Of a stretch of DNA of 64,000 nt, positions 1 through 12,604 are shown piece by piece. Numbering within the stretch: the first letter of the stretch is position 1; each line of letters starts with the position of its first letter. The position numbers and the translations under genes are program-made. This DNA comes from Moniliella sp. 'wahieum' (lineage: Eukaryota; Basidiomycota; Moniliellomycetes; Moniliellales; Moniliellaceae): assembly GCA_003971905.1 (NCBI GenBank), contig RSEE01000043.1, forward strand, positions 248,001 through 312,000, given 5' to 3'. Below the pieces are notes generated by a model. That model had not been told where the DNA came from. It saw only the letters and a list, made by a program, of their open reading frames with translations, and did no database searches.

Positions 1-92
1 GCCACGTCGACCGAGGTGAGCCCCTTGGTGGGGTCTGCGACGTTGAGGGCGGCGAGTGTGGCGGCCACATCAGCCGTCCAAGGAGCGTCCAT
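1..92 (-). CDS. P-type cation-transporting ATPase, N-terminus only (SERCA-like)
   Basis: The gene runs off the left edge, so only about 30 N-terminal codons are visible, read leftward from an ATG at 92-90. They begin MDAPWTADVAATL and continue to NVADPTKGLTSVDV. This matches the N-terminal cation-ATPase domain of SERCA-type calcium pumps, which starts with a short acidic and aromatic segment, then an amphipathic helix, then a glycine-leucine-threonine/serine turn. The start ATG is the only plausible one, because the upstream sequence is GC-rich and non-coding. The family pumps calcium into the ER or Golgi at ATP cost. With no catalytic domain in view, another P2-type ATPase (PMR1 or sodium type) is possible. 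Confidence 0.5.
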   Translation of the reverse strand, partial: MDAPWTADVAATLAALNVADPTKGLTSVDV

Positions 93-1841
93 GGCGGGGG
101 GGTGGATAGGAAGAAGAGAAGATGGACCGTATGCGAGCCGACTGGTTTGGTGGTTTATTGGACGGGGGCGCCGCGTGGAGCGTCGGTGCAATTGCAGCGG
201 CCCTCTACCGCTCCAGCCCCACCGCGTCTGGCTTGGCGTTCCACGTGGCCCGAGAAGCGGCGATTAGCCCCGGCCTCCGGCACGGCGCCAGTGTGCTGCA
301 ATCGGCCCGCGGGTTCTCGGCCGCCGGCCGAAGCATCACGCATCGGGCCAGGCATCATGCATCGTGCTCTCTCTCTTGCTGCCTGTTCAAGCCAGCGCTG
401 CAAGGGGTGCCCCACTAGCGCCACGTGGCCTGCAGGGCCCGCGTGGCAAGCACACGTGACTGTGATCAAACCGTGATGGGGGGGGTGCTTCCGCCTGCTG
501 GCCGCTGCAGCAGGCCCCTGCCACCACCGCCTGCGACCCGCCTGCGCCGTGTCTGGCCATGGCCTTCCCGGTTGCTCCTGCGGCGGCCTCACGGCACAGT
601 ATGCACCACCCAGCCGTGCTTCTTCCGCGCATGGCCCTCTCGCTCCGTCCAACGCTTTCGCCGTTCGTCCCTCCCTTGCCCTGTCATGCATGATCGCTCC
701 ACACTTCGTCCTCGTCCTTCCCTGCTCATTCATATTCAAGGGCCGCCGGTGACATAAGGACGCGATGTGCACGACAATCACGTATGGGATGCGATTCTTC
801 GGCAGCAGCCTGAGAACCCGCACGACCCTGCCGACTAAGCACCTGCAGGAGCTTGCCATCCGCATAGTAAGTCCTTGTTATATAATGCGTAGACTTCATT
901 GTTAAATCATGGTGGCCTGTACGAGTACGCCACGGCCATCTCTTGGTGGAGCAACAGTGGGGGTATGCTCGTCCTCCGCGCTCGAGTGGGGAGAGAAAGC
1001 TGTGGAAGTGCGCGAGGGCTGAACTAATGACTGATTTCGGGCTTCGCTTATCTCTCGTGTGCGTTTCGTCGCGACATGCATTACGGTGATGACCGATGAA
1101 CGTGATGAACGCAGGACATCATGGCAATTGCGATCTCTCGCACTGACGCCAGCCGGAGAAGGATGGAATAACTTAGGCAGACGGCCGATGTGGAGGCAAG
1201 CAGCTATATACGCCCCTCCCCGACTCGTCATGCCGGCCCGGTCACCATGCCCATGCCCATGCATTCTTCGCCCGCTGACAACATCATGAAGTCTTAGTTA
1301 CTAGTTACCGGTTACCTCTCATAGACTGTGGTGACCGGTGACCGTCCTTTAAGATTGGGACGATATAATGGAAGACTCCACGGTGCGGCTGAGCACTGGC
1401 TGAACATCTTAGCTTTTGACGGCCGCACGTCTCTAATACCTCCCCTTAACAGTGACTACCCCTGTGCCCCACCTCCTCTGCCCCTGAAATGATTAACCTG
1501 TGGACCATGTGAACCCTGGCATAGATGAGCGCCACGAGAGAAAAGGAAGCAACGTTTGCTGCGCCTCCTCCCCACCTTTCTGTGTAGTGAAAAGTAGAGT
1601 ATAAAGGAGCTATACTCACTAGTCATTTCTCAGATCTCTGTCTCCCTTCTCCCTATCAGCCTCCCTGTGCTTCCCTTCTCCCCCGCCCCCCCTTTCACTT
1701 TCCTTTGGCCCGGTCGGTTGTTCATCAGTGCATTTTTCTCTTCTTTCTCCCTCTCGCAACCCGTTGTACGGTATCCTCCATCACTGTCTGATCATTTTCA
1801 CTCTTAACTTCCCCCTCCCCCCCCTTCCCCACCTCCTCAAC
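93..1841. other. Intergenic region between divergent ATPase and opsin genes
   Basis: No convincing gene is seen. Bases 93-750 are GC-rich and give only composition-driven open frames on both strands. From about 1630 to 1841 the plus strand is strongly C/T-rich, which is typical of a fungal promoter-proximal region or 5' leader just before the opsin ATG. The two flanking genes are divergent, so the stretch should contain both promoters. Confidence 0.5.
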
Positions 1842-2863
1842 ATGGTTCTCTCTTGGCTCGCCACCCGCGACTCGGTCGAAAACAACCCGGTCGCGTCCAA
1901 CATCACCGTTGACTCTCATGGTTCTGACTTTGCTTGGGCCATTTTTGCGGTTCAGACCGTGTCTTCCTCTGTCTATCGTCTCATACATTCTTCTATGTCA
2001 ACCGCGGCAACCGGACCTTTGCCTATCTTGTCGCTGCTGCCTTGGCGTGCAACGCTCTCAACTGGTTTGCCCTTGCGTCCAACCTCGGAGCTGTCCCTAT
2101 CACCGTCGAGTTCCACGCTGGTGGCTGGGCAGGCAATGGCACGGGCCACAACCTGGCTCCTACCCGGTCCATTTGGTACGTTCATAGAGCAACGCCCCCC
2201 CTCCCTGCGCTTCCCTTTGTCTGCTTGATACCGTCCTCATGAGATACTAATCTCAACGCCTGTCCAGGATTTCACGATATGTTGACTGGTTCGTCTCCAC
2301 ACCGTTCATCATCATTGCGATCCTCCTTGTGTCGCCCGTGCCGCTCTCGACAATTTTCATGACCGTGTTTTGGTCCGTCTTTGCCATCCTTTGCGGTCTG
2401 GTGGGCGCCCTAACCTACTCGCAATACAAGTGGGGTTGGTTCGTCTTTGGCGTATGCGCTCTGACGTGGGTCATGTGGGTGTTGTGCGGCCCGGCACTGC
2501 TGGCAGCGAAGAAGTCGGGCAACGATGTGTTTTGGGCGTATGTGCCCATCGTTGGTGCCTTTGGATGCTGGGCCATCCTTTACATTATCGCCTGGGCTGT
2601 TGCCGACGCGAGCAATACCATCTCACCCCAGTGAGTTTGTCTATTACGGTGTTCTGGACCTCATCGCCAAGAGCGTCTGCCTCGTTTACCACGTCTATTC
2701 AGTCTCGGGTGTTGAATATGAGCGCTTTGGTCTCTTCTCTAGCAAGGCGTCTCTGTTCGCCGCACCCGAGGCAGCCTCAGAAGTGGAAGCTACTACCACC
2801 ACCCAAAAGCTCGAGCGGACGGTTACTAGGAAGCAGGTGGAGAATCCCGCCGAAGAGGCTTGA
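1842..2863 (+). CDS. Microbial-type (type I) rhodopsin with retinal lysine
   Basis: Seven-helix opsin of about 305 residues. Exon 1 starts MVLSWLATRDSVENNP and contains the conserved fungal motif HGSDFAWAIFAV entering helix A. A 92-nt intron (2176-2267, GTACG...CCAG, branch TACTAAT) precedes helix C, which reads RYVDWFVSTPF. Compared with bacteriorhodopsin, the Asp85 equivalent (in RYVDW) is present, Thr89 is Ser and the Asp96 proton donor is Ala. Helix G reads YYGVLDLIAKSV, so the Asp212 and Lys216 equivalents are present. The lysine separates it from the Hsp30/Yro2 opsin-related proteins, which lack it. The C-terminal tail is hydrophilic and ends at the TGA at 2861-2863. The frame breaks near 1960 and at the CCCC run 2626-2629; both look like indels because the protein match continues across them. 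The likely location is plasma membrane or an internal membrane, with a slow, sensory-like photocycle inferred from the missing donor. Confidence 0.85.
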
Positions 2864-4371
2864 TTGTATCTCAAAACCTCGACCTCAGTAACCGCGCCCA
2901 ACTTTCTTCTCTATTGGTTTTCTGCGGCATCGCCCCGCATACAGATTTTACACCGTATACCTGCTTGTATATATATGTTGATGATGCGGTGCGGTCGAAA
3001 CGTTCTTTCATTGACCCCACCCAAAGAGTTGATATGCGCTTCTGCTCTTCACCCTGTTCTACATTGAACAACAAGAGTTCATTGTACTATTTGGGTTCAT
3101 TGTTAGGTCTGACGTCGGATGCCTGTGATGGTTCACCTTATCCTGATCATGACCCATATACATCTCCTCCTCCCCTCCTCCTCCTCCTCCTCCTCCTCCT
3201 CACCCTGCACCCCAACCCCTCCCTTGACGTGCCCCGATTTACGTTCAACGCCATTTGACGGTCCACGACCCCTTTTCCTCTGTGTTTTCTTTCTTCCGCG
3301 TGAATAACATGTTACACCTTGTAATTCTGCACCTCTTCTGTCCCTCTTTTCTGACAGCCTCGAGCCAGCATCGCCAAGTACACTGGGCACGTACTGATGT
3401 GAAGAGACGGATGGATTCTGAGTACAGTGTCTCGTTACTTCATATATGTATCGCGGAGGTGGCAGGTTTTCTTCGTCTATAGTCTCTACTAAGCACCATC
3501 CTGGCACAGCAACCCAACAGCAGCCTGCAATGCTTCATCACCCACATTAGCCAAATCTATATTCTGCAGTGGAAATGAATGTTGGACGCGGTGCTAGACC
3601 TCAGGGAGAGTATGAGGCAGTATCGTACCTCAGTCTCGGCTCGGGTCGACTGTGATGGTATACTGATTCTAAACCTCCTATCACCTCCCTGCTCCCATCT
3701 TATACCGTCTTGATCCTTTAAAGCATTTTTTACTCATAGGTATTGGAGCATTGATTGGCATTGCCACCCAACATGGGCATGCTGCAGATGTCAGATCTAT
3801 ATAGGTTAGTTTTCGGGGAGTAGACAGGAACTTTTGCTATATATGAACAAAGAGGTAAAATAGGACATAGGTATGACTCACTGAGAGACCCCTTCGCATG
3901 TGGCCAAATGTGCAGTTCTCCCGTCTCTCTCCCCCACATGTCATTCTCTCCCTTAGTCACTCTTACCTCTTTCCCTTCTCTCTGTTTCGCTATAAATCGA
4001 CTTGATACATGAATCTACGCTGGCTCATCTGCTTCCCAGAGGTTGGTTGTCTGGAGCATTATGTTCGTCTTTGCTACAGCTTTTCAAGTTGGGTTTTTAT
4101 GTTGCCAATCCAATAACCATAGTAGTTTTATGTAGAGCCCCGGCCTGAACAAAAAAGCCATGTGTGCCATGGTATACGGATCCTGTGTCGCGGAACATAT
4201 ACGTCTCGGAGAGATGTTGAAAAAGTGGAGAAAAAAACAAGCCGATAGGAGAGTGGAGGTAGGGGATGAATCGAATGGTTCAGATCGGAGCAGAGAGGAG
4301 AGAGAGATGTGTGAGGGGATGAGAGAAGAGGGGAGAGAGGGAGAGAGGGGGGAGTGTGAGCAACTAGCTTC
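2864..4371. other. Intergenic, no gene recognised
   Basis: This lies between the convergent opsin and Puf genes and should hold their 3' ends. It is AT-richer than the coding DNA, has a CTC microsatellite near its left side, and a purine-rich tract at about 4290-4355 that may belong to the Puf 3' UTR. Open frames here are short and low in complexity. Confidence 0.5.
3163..3201. repeat. CTC/TCC trinucleotide microsatellite
   Basis: About 12 near-perfect CTC units, with one interruption (TCCCC) near the left end, lie in the sequence downstream of the opsin. Confidence 0.9.
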
Positions 4372-7300
4372 TTATTGTACTGTATCTTGGACACTGGAGA
4401 CCCGAGATCGATCAAGAATGTGGCGTCTTCCAGGGCGACCAACTGAACAAAGGATCGAGCGGCACGCCCCCTGACCCTCCCTGGCCCTCCTACCGGTCCT
4501 ACCCCCGGTGCACCAGGAGGCGTAACAGAGCCCAAGTACCGTAGGGGGCTCGGACCCAGCGGAGACGGGCTGGGCGATCCAAGGCCGAGCCAAGGAACGG
4601 GTGACGGTGTTGCATGGGAGTGGTGCGCGGTGGGCAGGAGAAGGGTAGGCAGACCAACTGGATCGAGGGGTTGAACCGGATATGCGGCCGGGCGGAGTAG
4701 GCGCCGCATTGACATTCCAATTGGTAGCCGTGGGTGGCATGCTGCTGATCATTCCCGACCCCGTCCGCCCCGAGATCGAGGGGGGACGAGAGGCTGTGAG
4801 CACAAGTGGGTCCATCACTCCTCGACTGGGAGTCCGATCGCCCGCATGTAGAGCGGAGCGAGTTGGCCCCCACACCGGAAGGCACACCTGTCTCCCCCCG
4901 CTGCACCGAAGGGGTCGAAGAAGAAGAGAGAAGCACGGTGCAATTGAGCTTGCCGCATCAGAGCGAGAGAAGAAGGAGGCAGGCCAAGAGGCGAGCCCAC
5001 TAGACCGGAGGAGGAAGGCGAGCCACTGCCTGTCGGTGGTGGCATTGCGGACGTCGGGGTTTGTGGGCTTGCATTGGCATTGGCAGCTGCGACGGCCGCA
5101 GCGGCTGCAGCGGCGGCTTGCACTGCCGGTGGAGGAATGCCACTTGCTCCAGAGGTCGCGCCGGCCATCGGACCAGCAGCCGGGGTAAGGCCCACATCTT
5201 GCACCAGTTGCGCTTGCGCCGGTTGTGGGTAAGGTGGTGCTGACGAACCACCTCGCGCACCCGCTCCACATATAGTTCCTTTTCCCGTGGCTCCAGTACC
5301 GCTGCATTGAGCACCTTGGACATGAACTGGGTTCCGTGTACCGGATCCAGCACCACCATCTCATACACTGGCCCAGCTGGTTGCTCGGTTTTCCCGATCG
5401 AGGTGGGCGCTTCGGAGGAGTTGAGGTGAGATGTAGCCTCTTGGCGGGATCGAAGAGGGTGGAGAGCAACAGACGAGAGGCGGCCGGATCGGTGCGTTTT
5501 GTGCAATGATACGCCCCACGGTCAAATTGGCCAGCTTGTGGGTACAGAGGGTGCGGAGATGAGGGGCAAATTGGCGCGCCAAGAGGGAGAAGCGACCGGG
5601 AAACCCGAGGTGTCTAAGAGCCAGATGAGAAGCAGCGCACCATTTCCGCTCGTGGCCAAGGGAACAGCATGAAGCACAATGGCCAGAGCAACGCGGCGCT
5701 GCTGCGCCCGCGTGACCCGCGAGTTCTCCAGACAGGCACGCACCGAACGCGCGCCAAATCGTCCCTGGGCAATTTCCATGTTTCGGGCAGTGATCGCGTC
5801 AAAAGATTCAGTCCGACACGGGGGGGCCATAGGGAAGAAGGCACTGCACTACATAGTTGCCAACTTGTCCAGCAAGAGCGGCGGGATGTGAGGCGTAAGG
5901 CTGGGGACGATTCGGTCAACCAATGTGGGGTCTTGAGAACAATCAATAATCTTTTGCGCGGCCCAGGTTCCGTTTTTGTGAACCCCCAGACTGGCCAGAC
6001 CGGGGCAAGTACATCGAGCATAGCGTTACGTGTTGAGGGGGCCATGCTCAAATAGGCGTTGGACTACAGTGTTGCCAATGTAATCCGACGCCAGCTCCAG
6101 CATCTCCGACATGAAGTTTTGGCAATCGAGTCTGCCTCCGCTTGGAGCGCTCCCTCCGCATCAAGGGCTTTGCGCACGTCACGCAAGAAGCCGGGTCAAA
6201 GTGGCGAGAGGAAGGTAAGCCAGGAGAGATGGAGCTGTCCCCAATAGAAGAGATGGAAGTGAGGTACAAGACGCCCGTGCTGGGCCCAAGGACGGACACA
6301 CTCCCTCCGGCCCTAGTTCCTCCTCCGTGCAGTCCGGGTCCAGCTCGCGCAGCATCCTTCGTTCTTCGCTTACACTCACCACGGGCACCATATCGGCTGG
6401 CAACGGGATCCCACCACGGTCCGAGAGGGTACAATGGTCGAGCTTGCGCTGGCCGCTCGTCCCATACGGGCACTGCTCCCGCCGGAATCGCTGGCATGGT
6501 AGGCGGAGCCGGGGGGCGGAAACGTTCGGGCGTGGCAGGCGGGTCTGCACCAAGGAGGGGCGAGGGGAGGAAGGTGCATGGCCGACGCCGATTCAAAGCC
6601 TGTCCCCGGAAGGAAATAGCCGTTTGTGGTGGCTGGAGCTGTGGGGGTGTTAGGGCCTGAGGGGTGAATGCCCGCCCACGAATGCGAGCGGCCTGATGCG
6701 ACGCTGTTGGGCACCACTCCACTTGAAACCCCAGCCACAGGGGGAGGTGCAGTAGACGACGAGGAAGAAGACGAAGACACCTTTCCCGATGGGCCGCCCA
6801 CTCGTCCAAACCCGATCCGCAGCGGCCGGGTTGCTTGCTGCCCAGGCCACGAGCCCAGCCGGCGTGGCGATTGATGATATCGTCGCGCGCACGGATCGCA
6901 TCGTCAATGTCAATGAAGTTGACAAAGGCATATGCCTGTTGCTTTCGGCAGAGTCGTTAGTGGGTGCTCAGCTTATCAAAAAGAGGGGAAGGACGGATTT
7001 CATACCTTGTCTGTCAACACGCGGCAAGTCTCGATCCGTCCATACGAAGCGAACGTATCGTATAGTCCTGTTGGGTGGTGGATGAAGGGACATTTCCCAC
7101 CCACAGGGAACGTGAGGGGACCATATTGGCTGTCCCGGTGTGATAGAGCGATGAGGCTTGCATTTCATACGGGGTCCGTGAGCTCTGGGGGGGGGATTGG
7201 TTGGGTCCCATCAAGCCGGCGGGATGAGTCAAGCCCGTTGGATAGGGTACCATTCCTGGGGTGGTGGGCGTAGGCGTTTGTGCGGCCGACGTAGGCACCC

Positions 7301-9087
7301 ACCACTCCTCCTCCCGATCATATCCTCCCCGCGCTGGGTTGGGGAAGGGAAATGCAAGGGTCGTATTCTTCTCGCCCAAAAGAGGGGCGCGGGGGGAAGT
7401 ACCCGCCTGAGCTGGCCCGACGGGCAAGCGAGGCATAGTACTCCGCCACCTGCGCCTGTACCAACGGCGGTGCGCATGCCAGCGTGGAACGATCCACATT
7501 TGGCCCTTGTCGGGGTGTTGGGGACGATGCACGCCGCCTCTGCCGGCCACGAAGTTAGGTCGGCTGCAGACACGGGTTTTGCCCAGGATGGACTTGATTG
7601 TTCGTAGATTCCTAGCCCCTGCAGACATCTGAGGGGGTGTGGCAGTGGTGTCGTCTAAGTTCGCGCCGGAAGAACCCACGGTCAAAGAAAGGGGTCCTTA
7701 CTCGCCGGAAACGCAGCTTGCTCACTCGGACCGAGAGGGCCAGAATGCTCAAGGCGCAGTTGATTCAACTCATCCGGGCGGGTAGGTACGCCATGCCCAC
7801 TCGACTTGTCACTCCCTACGCGCGCGCGGGCAATCTGGGCAAGAAGAGCGAATAGTGGTACTGTTGGGAGCTCGGCTGGTCGGGCCCATCCACACCCAAC
7901 TCGTTGGTTCTGAACCTGTACGGCTCATAGGAACAGACTGGGGTAGGTCTCGACCATGGTCCTGAGGAAGACGGAACTCCGCAGCACTGGCATCCAGGGC
8001 CAATTGGGAGCGGTCACCGCTGTCGCGTGGAAACATGGCGGAGGCTGTCGCGATAGCGTCGCCAAGCTAACCGAAGCACCGTGAGGAGGATGCTGTGGTG
8101 ATGATTCGGAAGAGAAATGAGGGTGCCCAGCGAAGGGAGCGAGCCCGGCGATGCTGGCGGATCCCAGGGAATGCCGCGCAGGAGCGTGAGGAGCCGGACC
8201 ACGAGCACGGAAGGCCAAGAGTGCATCCTGTAGCTCATTTCGTGTCAAGCCCGAGGGAGAACCTCCAGCGTCTTGCGGGGACGAATGCACCAATGGGATG
8301 GGTAGCCATACGGTCCCGCCTCCAGCTGTGTATCGGATGTGGCCCAGGGGGGCATGGGAGTGGCATTGGTGCCAAGTTGGGCATTTTGAAGGCCATGCGA
8401 GGTGGGGTAGCTACGGTGGGCGTCAAACGCAAGTGAGGCGGTCGCGCTCATTGGGGCCTCGTGGCAAACTGCGCCAGGGTCCAGAGGGCCAAACGTTGCG
8501 TGATTCTGCCGGTCCCCCCGCACCGTAGTTTTCGGTGACGGTGAGGAGAATGAAGGCGATGGTGAGGGACAAGCAGCTGGTGATCCAGTCGAGCCAGGCT
8601 CATCCAGGGCGAGTTGGTCCAAGGAAGCGAAGTCGATTTCGTCCATGTCGCGCCTGCGGGTGTCGGGGCTCATTGGCTGAGCATCTGAAAGAAACGGTGG
8701 GATAAGAGAGGCGTTTTTCCCACTGGACCCTGGTTCGGTTTGTGGCGCCGGACACTCATCGTCCGCATCGGCGTGGGCATAGGATTCGTATGCCGCATTG
8801 TTGAAGGCGTTGTTGCGGACGACAGCACCCGCATCCGCACGCGCACTAGTATTAACACGGGCAGTGCCGTTGTTGGGATGTGTCGGCGCGGTAGGTGAGC
8901 CGGTCGGGGGGGGCGCGGCAGAGCTACTGTCTTGAGACAGATCGGCCGGGTGGAACATGTAAGGACCGGGGTTCTGGTCTTGGGCCACAGCGCCCGTCTT
9001 ATTGTGCAGAGGGCCGGTGGTGTTCGTCGCCTGGGACGACGCGGTGCGCTTCATGGTCCGAGTAGGCGATGGCTGGGATAGAGCCAT
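4372..9087 (-). CDS. Puf-family RNA-binding protein with RRM and Pumilio repeats (Jsn1/Puf2-like)
   Basis: Long gene read leftward from the ATG at 9087 (MALSQPSPTRTMKRT). The N-terminal third is Ser/Pro/Ala-rich and disordered. An RRM follows at about 7110-6830: RNP2 reads SLWVGNVPSSTT and RNP1 reads AYAFVNFIDIDDAIRA. The RRM is split by a 70-nt intron (6936-7005, GTATG...ACAG, branch CTAAC). Pumilio repeats occupy about 6200-5000, with the segments EIAQGRFGARSVRACLE, NGALLLIWLLDTSGFP and HLRTLCTHKLANLTV. These match the Jsn1/Puf2 subgroup, which binds mRNA 3' UTRs, often of mitochondrial or membrane-protein messages. A tail rich in alanine and proline follows. The frame changes many times (for example a missing C after QQD in the RRM), so the exact 3' end is uncertain; 4372 is the last stop in a plausible frame. 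Family assignment is firm, target RNAs unknown. Confidence 0.8.
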
Positions 9088-9666
9088 GGCGGGTGTGGTT
9101 GTGCGTACGATGGGGGCAAGAATGCGTTTTGGAGGAACGGGAAGTTGGGACAGCGGCGGTAAGATATAAAAGGGCAGGGGTGAAAGAAACTGGCGCAATG
9201 CCGGGTTAATACCGGCTAAGAGTCAGTCTCGTCGATCACCACTGATGGAAGAGCGCTGCGCACGAGAGGGGCGTGTGATGCGTGTCACGCTTCGAGCGGC
9301 TCGCGACACGCTGGACGGCAGTAGGGTACTCACACGTTTGATCTCTTTTGTGAGAACGGGGAAGGGATGTGTGGGGATGGGGCAAGGCGGAGGAGAAGAT
9401 TACGCCAAGAAGGGAGGTACAAGGGGGGGGGGCCGGACAGCAGATTAGCCGGGACGGGGCGACTAGGAGGCGTCACACACACTAGACAAGGCGATGGCGA
9501 CGGCGATGGCGATGGCGAACGGCGGTGAGGCGGATAGGGGGGTACAGGGGGTTAAGAAATGCTGGAAAGTGATGTCGATGAAGAGAAGTAAGAGATGCCG
9601 GAAGCGAGAGGGAGAAGCGAAAGGCGGGGCGGATCAACCGAACGGGGGGGCAGAGGAAGGGAGAGG

Positions 9667-9737
9667 GAGGGGAGGAGACGGGGAGGAGACGGGGAGGAGA
9701 CGGGGAGGGAGGGAAGGGAGGGAAGGGAGGGAAAGGA
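9667..9737. repeat. Purine-rich tandem repeat (GGGGAGGAGAC then GGAGGGAA units)
   Basis: The plus strand carries three near-identical GACGGGGAGGA units of 11 bp, followed by three GGAGGGAA-type units. It lies upstream of the Puf gene start. Such G-rich purine tracts can form G-quadruplex or triplex DNA; that is inference. Confidence 0.8.
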
Positions 9738-11010
9738 CGAGAGCGGAGGTGGTGGGGGGTGTGGAGGGAGGCGGCGTGAGGCGTCTAGGCTTAATGTACA
9801 AACGTTGAGGATGTCTTGGCATCCAACACCCACACCACACACACACGCCCGACATCCGATGTGGGGGGCTGTGGGCCGTGCGTGTGAGACGTTGGCTCGG
9901 GGCGCGTGTCGGATGGCGCTTGGAGGGTCGCAAAAGGCCCAGGGGGGGGCCAAGCGCAGATGTGGCAACGAGCAGGCACATCCTGTCCCAAGCCCCCATG
10001 CTCCTACAACGGGCCTAATGCGACCAAAATCAAGGAGGCTTTGGGCTGAGTATCAGCGCTGACACGCTGACGATGGACCGAAGAATCCGCTGGAGGCCCG
10101 TGTGTGTACCGTCCATTTCATATGTGTGTTTGTGTGTGCTCTCTTGTGTTGATAACGCCGGGAATAATCCCGCTGCGGCCACAAGGCACACACAGCCTCT
10201 CGTTACCTATACTCTCCAGCCCACCCACCACCACCCACCGCCCCCACCTCATCCTCGGCCCCCACTCATGCCCCGAACTTCCTGGCCGATGAGAGGGCTG
10301 CGTGATTGTTGAAGAGAGGACGCACAACACTAGCAATCTCAGCCTGTCGCGATTGTATACATGGTAGGAAACACGTGTTTTTATATTAGTTTACTTTTGG
10401 TGAGAGTTGGGGGCATGGTCGAGAGGGGCTTTTCATCCTAATTTGTCAGGGGACGTTTGGACTAGTTGGGTGGGCTATAGGCGCTGTAGATGAGCAATAT
10501 GAGCTAGGTGCGCTATAGAATAGCCAGGCGGGCTATGTGCAATCTAGAGGGCGCACAGGCGGTCAGAAGTCCTTCATATAGTCCTGCCGCGGCACCACAT
10601 CAAAACTGCAGCTGGACAACTTGTAGCCGAAGAATTTCGCTGACAACATGACGCTGCGTCTCTCAGGAAAGGGGTGCCTGGGGCATAATGCATGGGCTGC
10701 GCTTCGTCCTGCTTGGGCAGCTGCGAAAGCGTGCTGGCGTCCAAACACTGGTTCATATGGCCACAGTCCATGTGGGAGAGCAACTTCGAAGGGGCATAGC
10801 GCTAACAAGGTGATATTTATTCCAGGTGCCCTTGGTCTTAGTCCTTCTTAGTACTACTCGAGTACGCGCTAAATATGCACGACCAATACTTCCTGAGCGG
10901 TAGCCGATACCCCCGGAGACTGTTCCCCGGCAACTTCCGACCGCGTGTCCAAATGTCCAACGCCCATCGTCATGGTCATGTATGCCATGGTACCATCATG
11001 CATCACACAT

Positions 11011-11040
11011 CAACGTCAACGTCAACGTCAACGTCAACGT
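11011..11040. repeat. CAACGT hexanucleotide array
   Basis: Five perfect CAACGT units in a row, immediately followed by GTTCAACTGAAC, which resembles the dispersed GTTCAACGTT motif seen in other intergenic regions. Confidence 0.9.
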
Positions 11041-12604
11041 GTTCAACTGAACACCCTGCCAGTTGATGCTCAGCTGTGGCCAGACCTACATACTGCACCA
11101 GTGATACATATTGCCTGTCCTCGGTTGCCCGCCCCACGCCCCAGGGTTTTCCCTGTCTGCCAGGAACCCCCCAACGGATCCTCCATCTGTATCATCGATC
11201 ATCGATCATGGCTGCCGCTGCCCGGGATCTCCAGGGTGTCTGCTTTTGCTTGCGCACAGTCAAGCTTCGTCCAGTTCAAGTTCTCAAGCTACTATACAGC
11301 CAAACCACAAGAACCCCTACTCCCCACGTAGTCAGGCAACCCGTCGGTCCCCGTCTCCGATCTCCTGAGAGCTCCTTCCTCTTCCCCCGCCCCACATCGC
11401 ACCTCTAAACTTGAAGCTTGAAGCTAGTAGCATGAAGCTTCCAGGGGCGCCGCGCCCGCAGCCCACACCAGCCAGGGGCAACGCAGCCGCGCGTTGCGTG
11501 ACCTTGCGAATATGTGCTTTGCGTACAGGAGCTTGGCTGTGGATTCTGGACGCTGTGAGGATGTTAACATGGCAAGCTTCAAGCTTCAAGGGGTGCAACC
11601 GCAGCTCCTGCGCCGTGCCGGACCCCCTTTCCCTTAAATCTCGACCGGTAATTATTAGTACTTAGTAAGTGGCAACGCTCGCAATCCTCCACGCCGGCCA
11701 CCCTCTCGAAACGCACACAGTAGCTCTCCTAATAATGTACACATTCAACGTTCACTTTCTCTTACAGGTGCACAACAACATCTTACTCACAGCTGTGAAA
11801 CGCTCGGCTTTCAGCCCACAACACCCGACCCGGTGCCCCAATTCCTCCTTGTCCCGTCCACCTGCCCAGCTCTCCCCACCTCGCCCGCGCCGATTATTTT
11901 GGACTGGGAGAATAAGCTTCATCCTAAGAGACATCCTCTTTTGCCCTTCTTTTTCTCCCACCCGCACCAGCTCGCATCGCGGCTCAACCTGAGTGCTCGC
12001 TCACATGTCACAGAGCCCTTCTCGCGAATCGTGCACTCATCTCGCGAATCATCATCCGTAGGCAGCATCCTTCTTCCCAGTGAATTTCGCCGTTTAATCC
12101 CTCTGCACCCTTTAGAACTATATACGAAGAGGAGAGAAGTGATATGTATCAGAGATCCCTTTCCTATAGTGTGCAGCATGTGTGTTTAGCGTTAATGATC
12201 AATCCCTCACTTTTTCCCCCTTGCAATAGATTGTGGGTTTCCCCCACGGTCCAATATCGCGTCTTGATAGTGTACTCACCAATCTGTTGAGCCACCGCGG
12301 GTGGCTCAACGTGTGTTTTGGCCCACGCAACGTCCCTTCAATCCCTCCTGAAGCTGCGTATAGGAGTTCCGTTGTTTTCTCCCTCGTTTTTTCTTATTCA
12401 ACCACAGCGCACAGAGTCCAACAGCCGAGTCCAACAGCCCTGGCGGCAGCTGGCTGCTGTTCCTTTGTACTAGTAGGCGTTTTGTTGGCTCGATTCCACC
12501 ACCACCACTGGGATGACATCATCGTCGAGGACCATATCAGGACTCTCCACTGGGTTGTTTCATCACAAATCCACACTGTAGACAACTTATCCTAGTAGAC
12601 TATC

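Noticed and set aside
155-865. 236-codon open frame on the minus strand
   Set aside because: It lies in GC-rich promoter sequence with open frames on both strands, has Arg/Gly/Ala-biased composition and no conserved segment.
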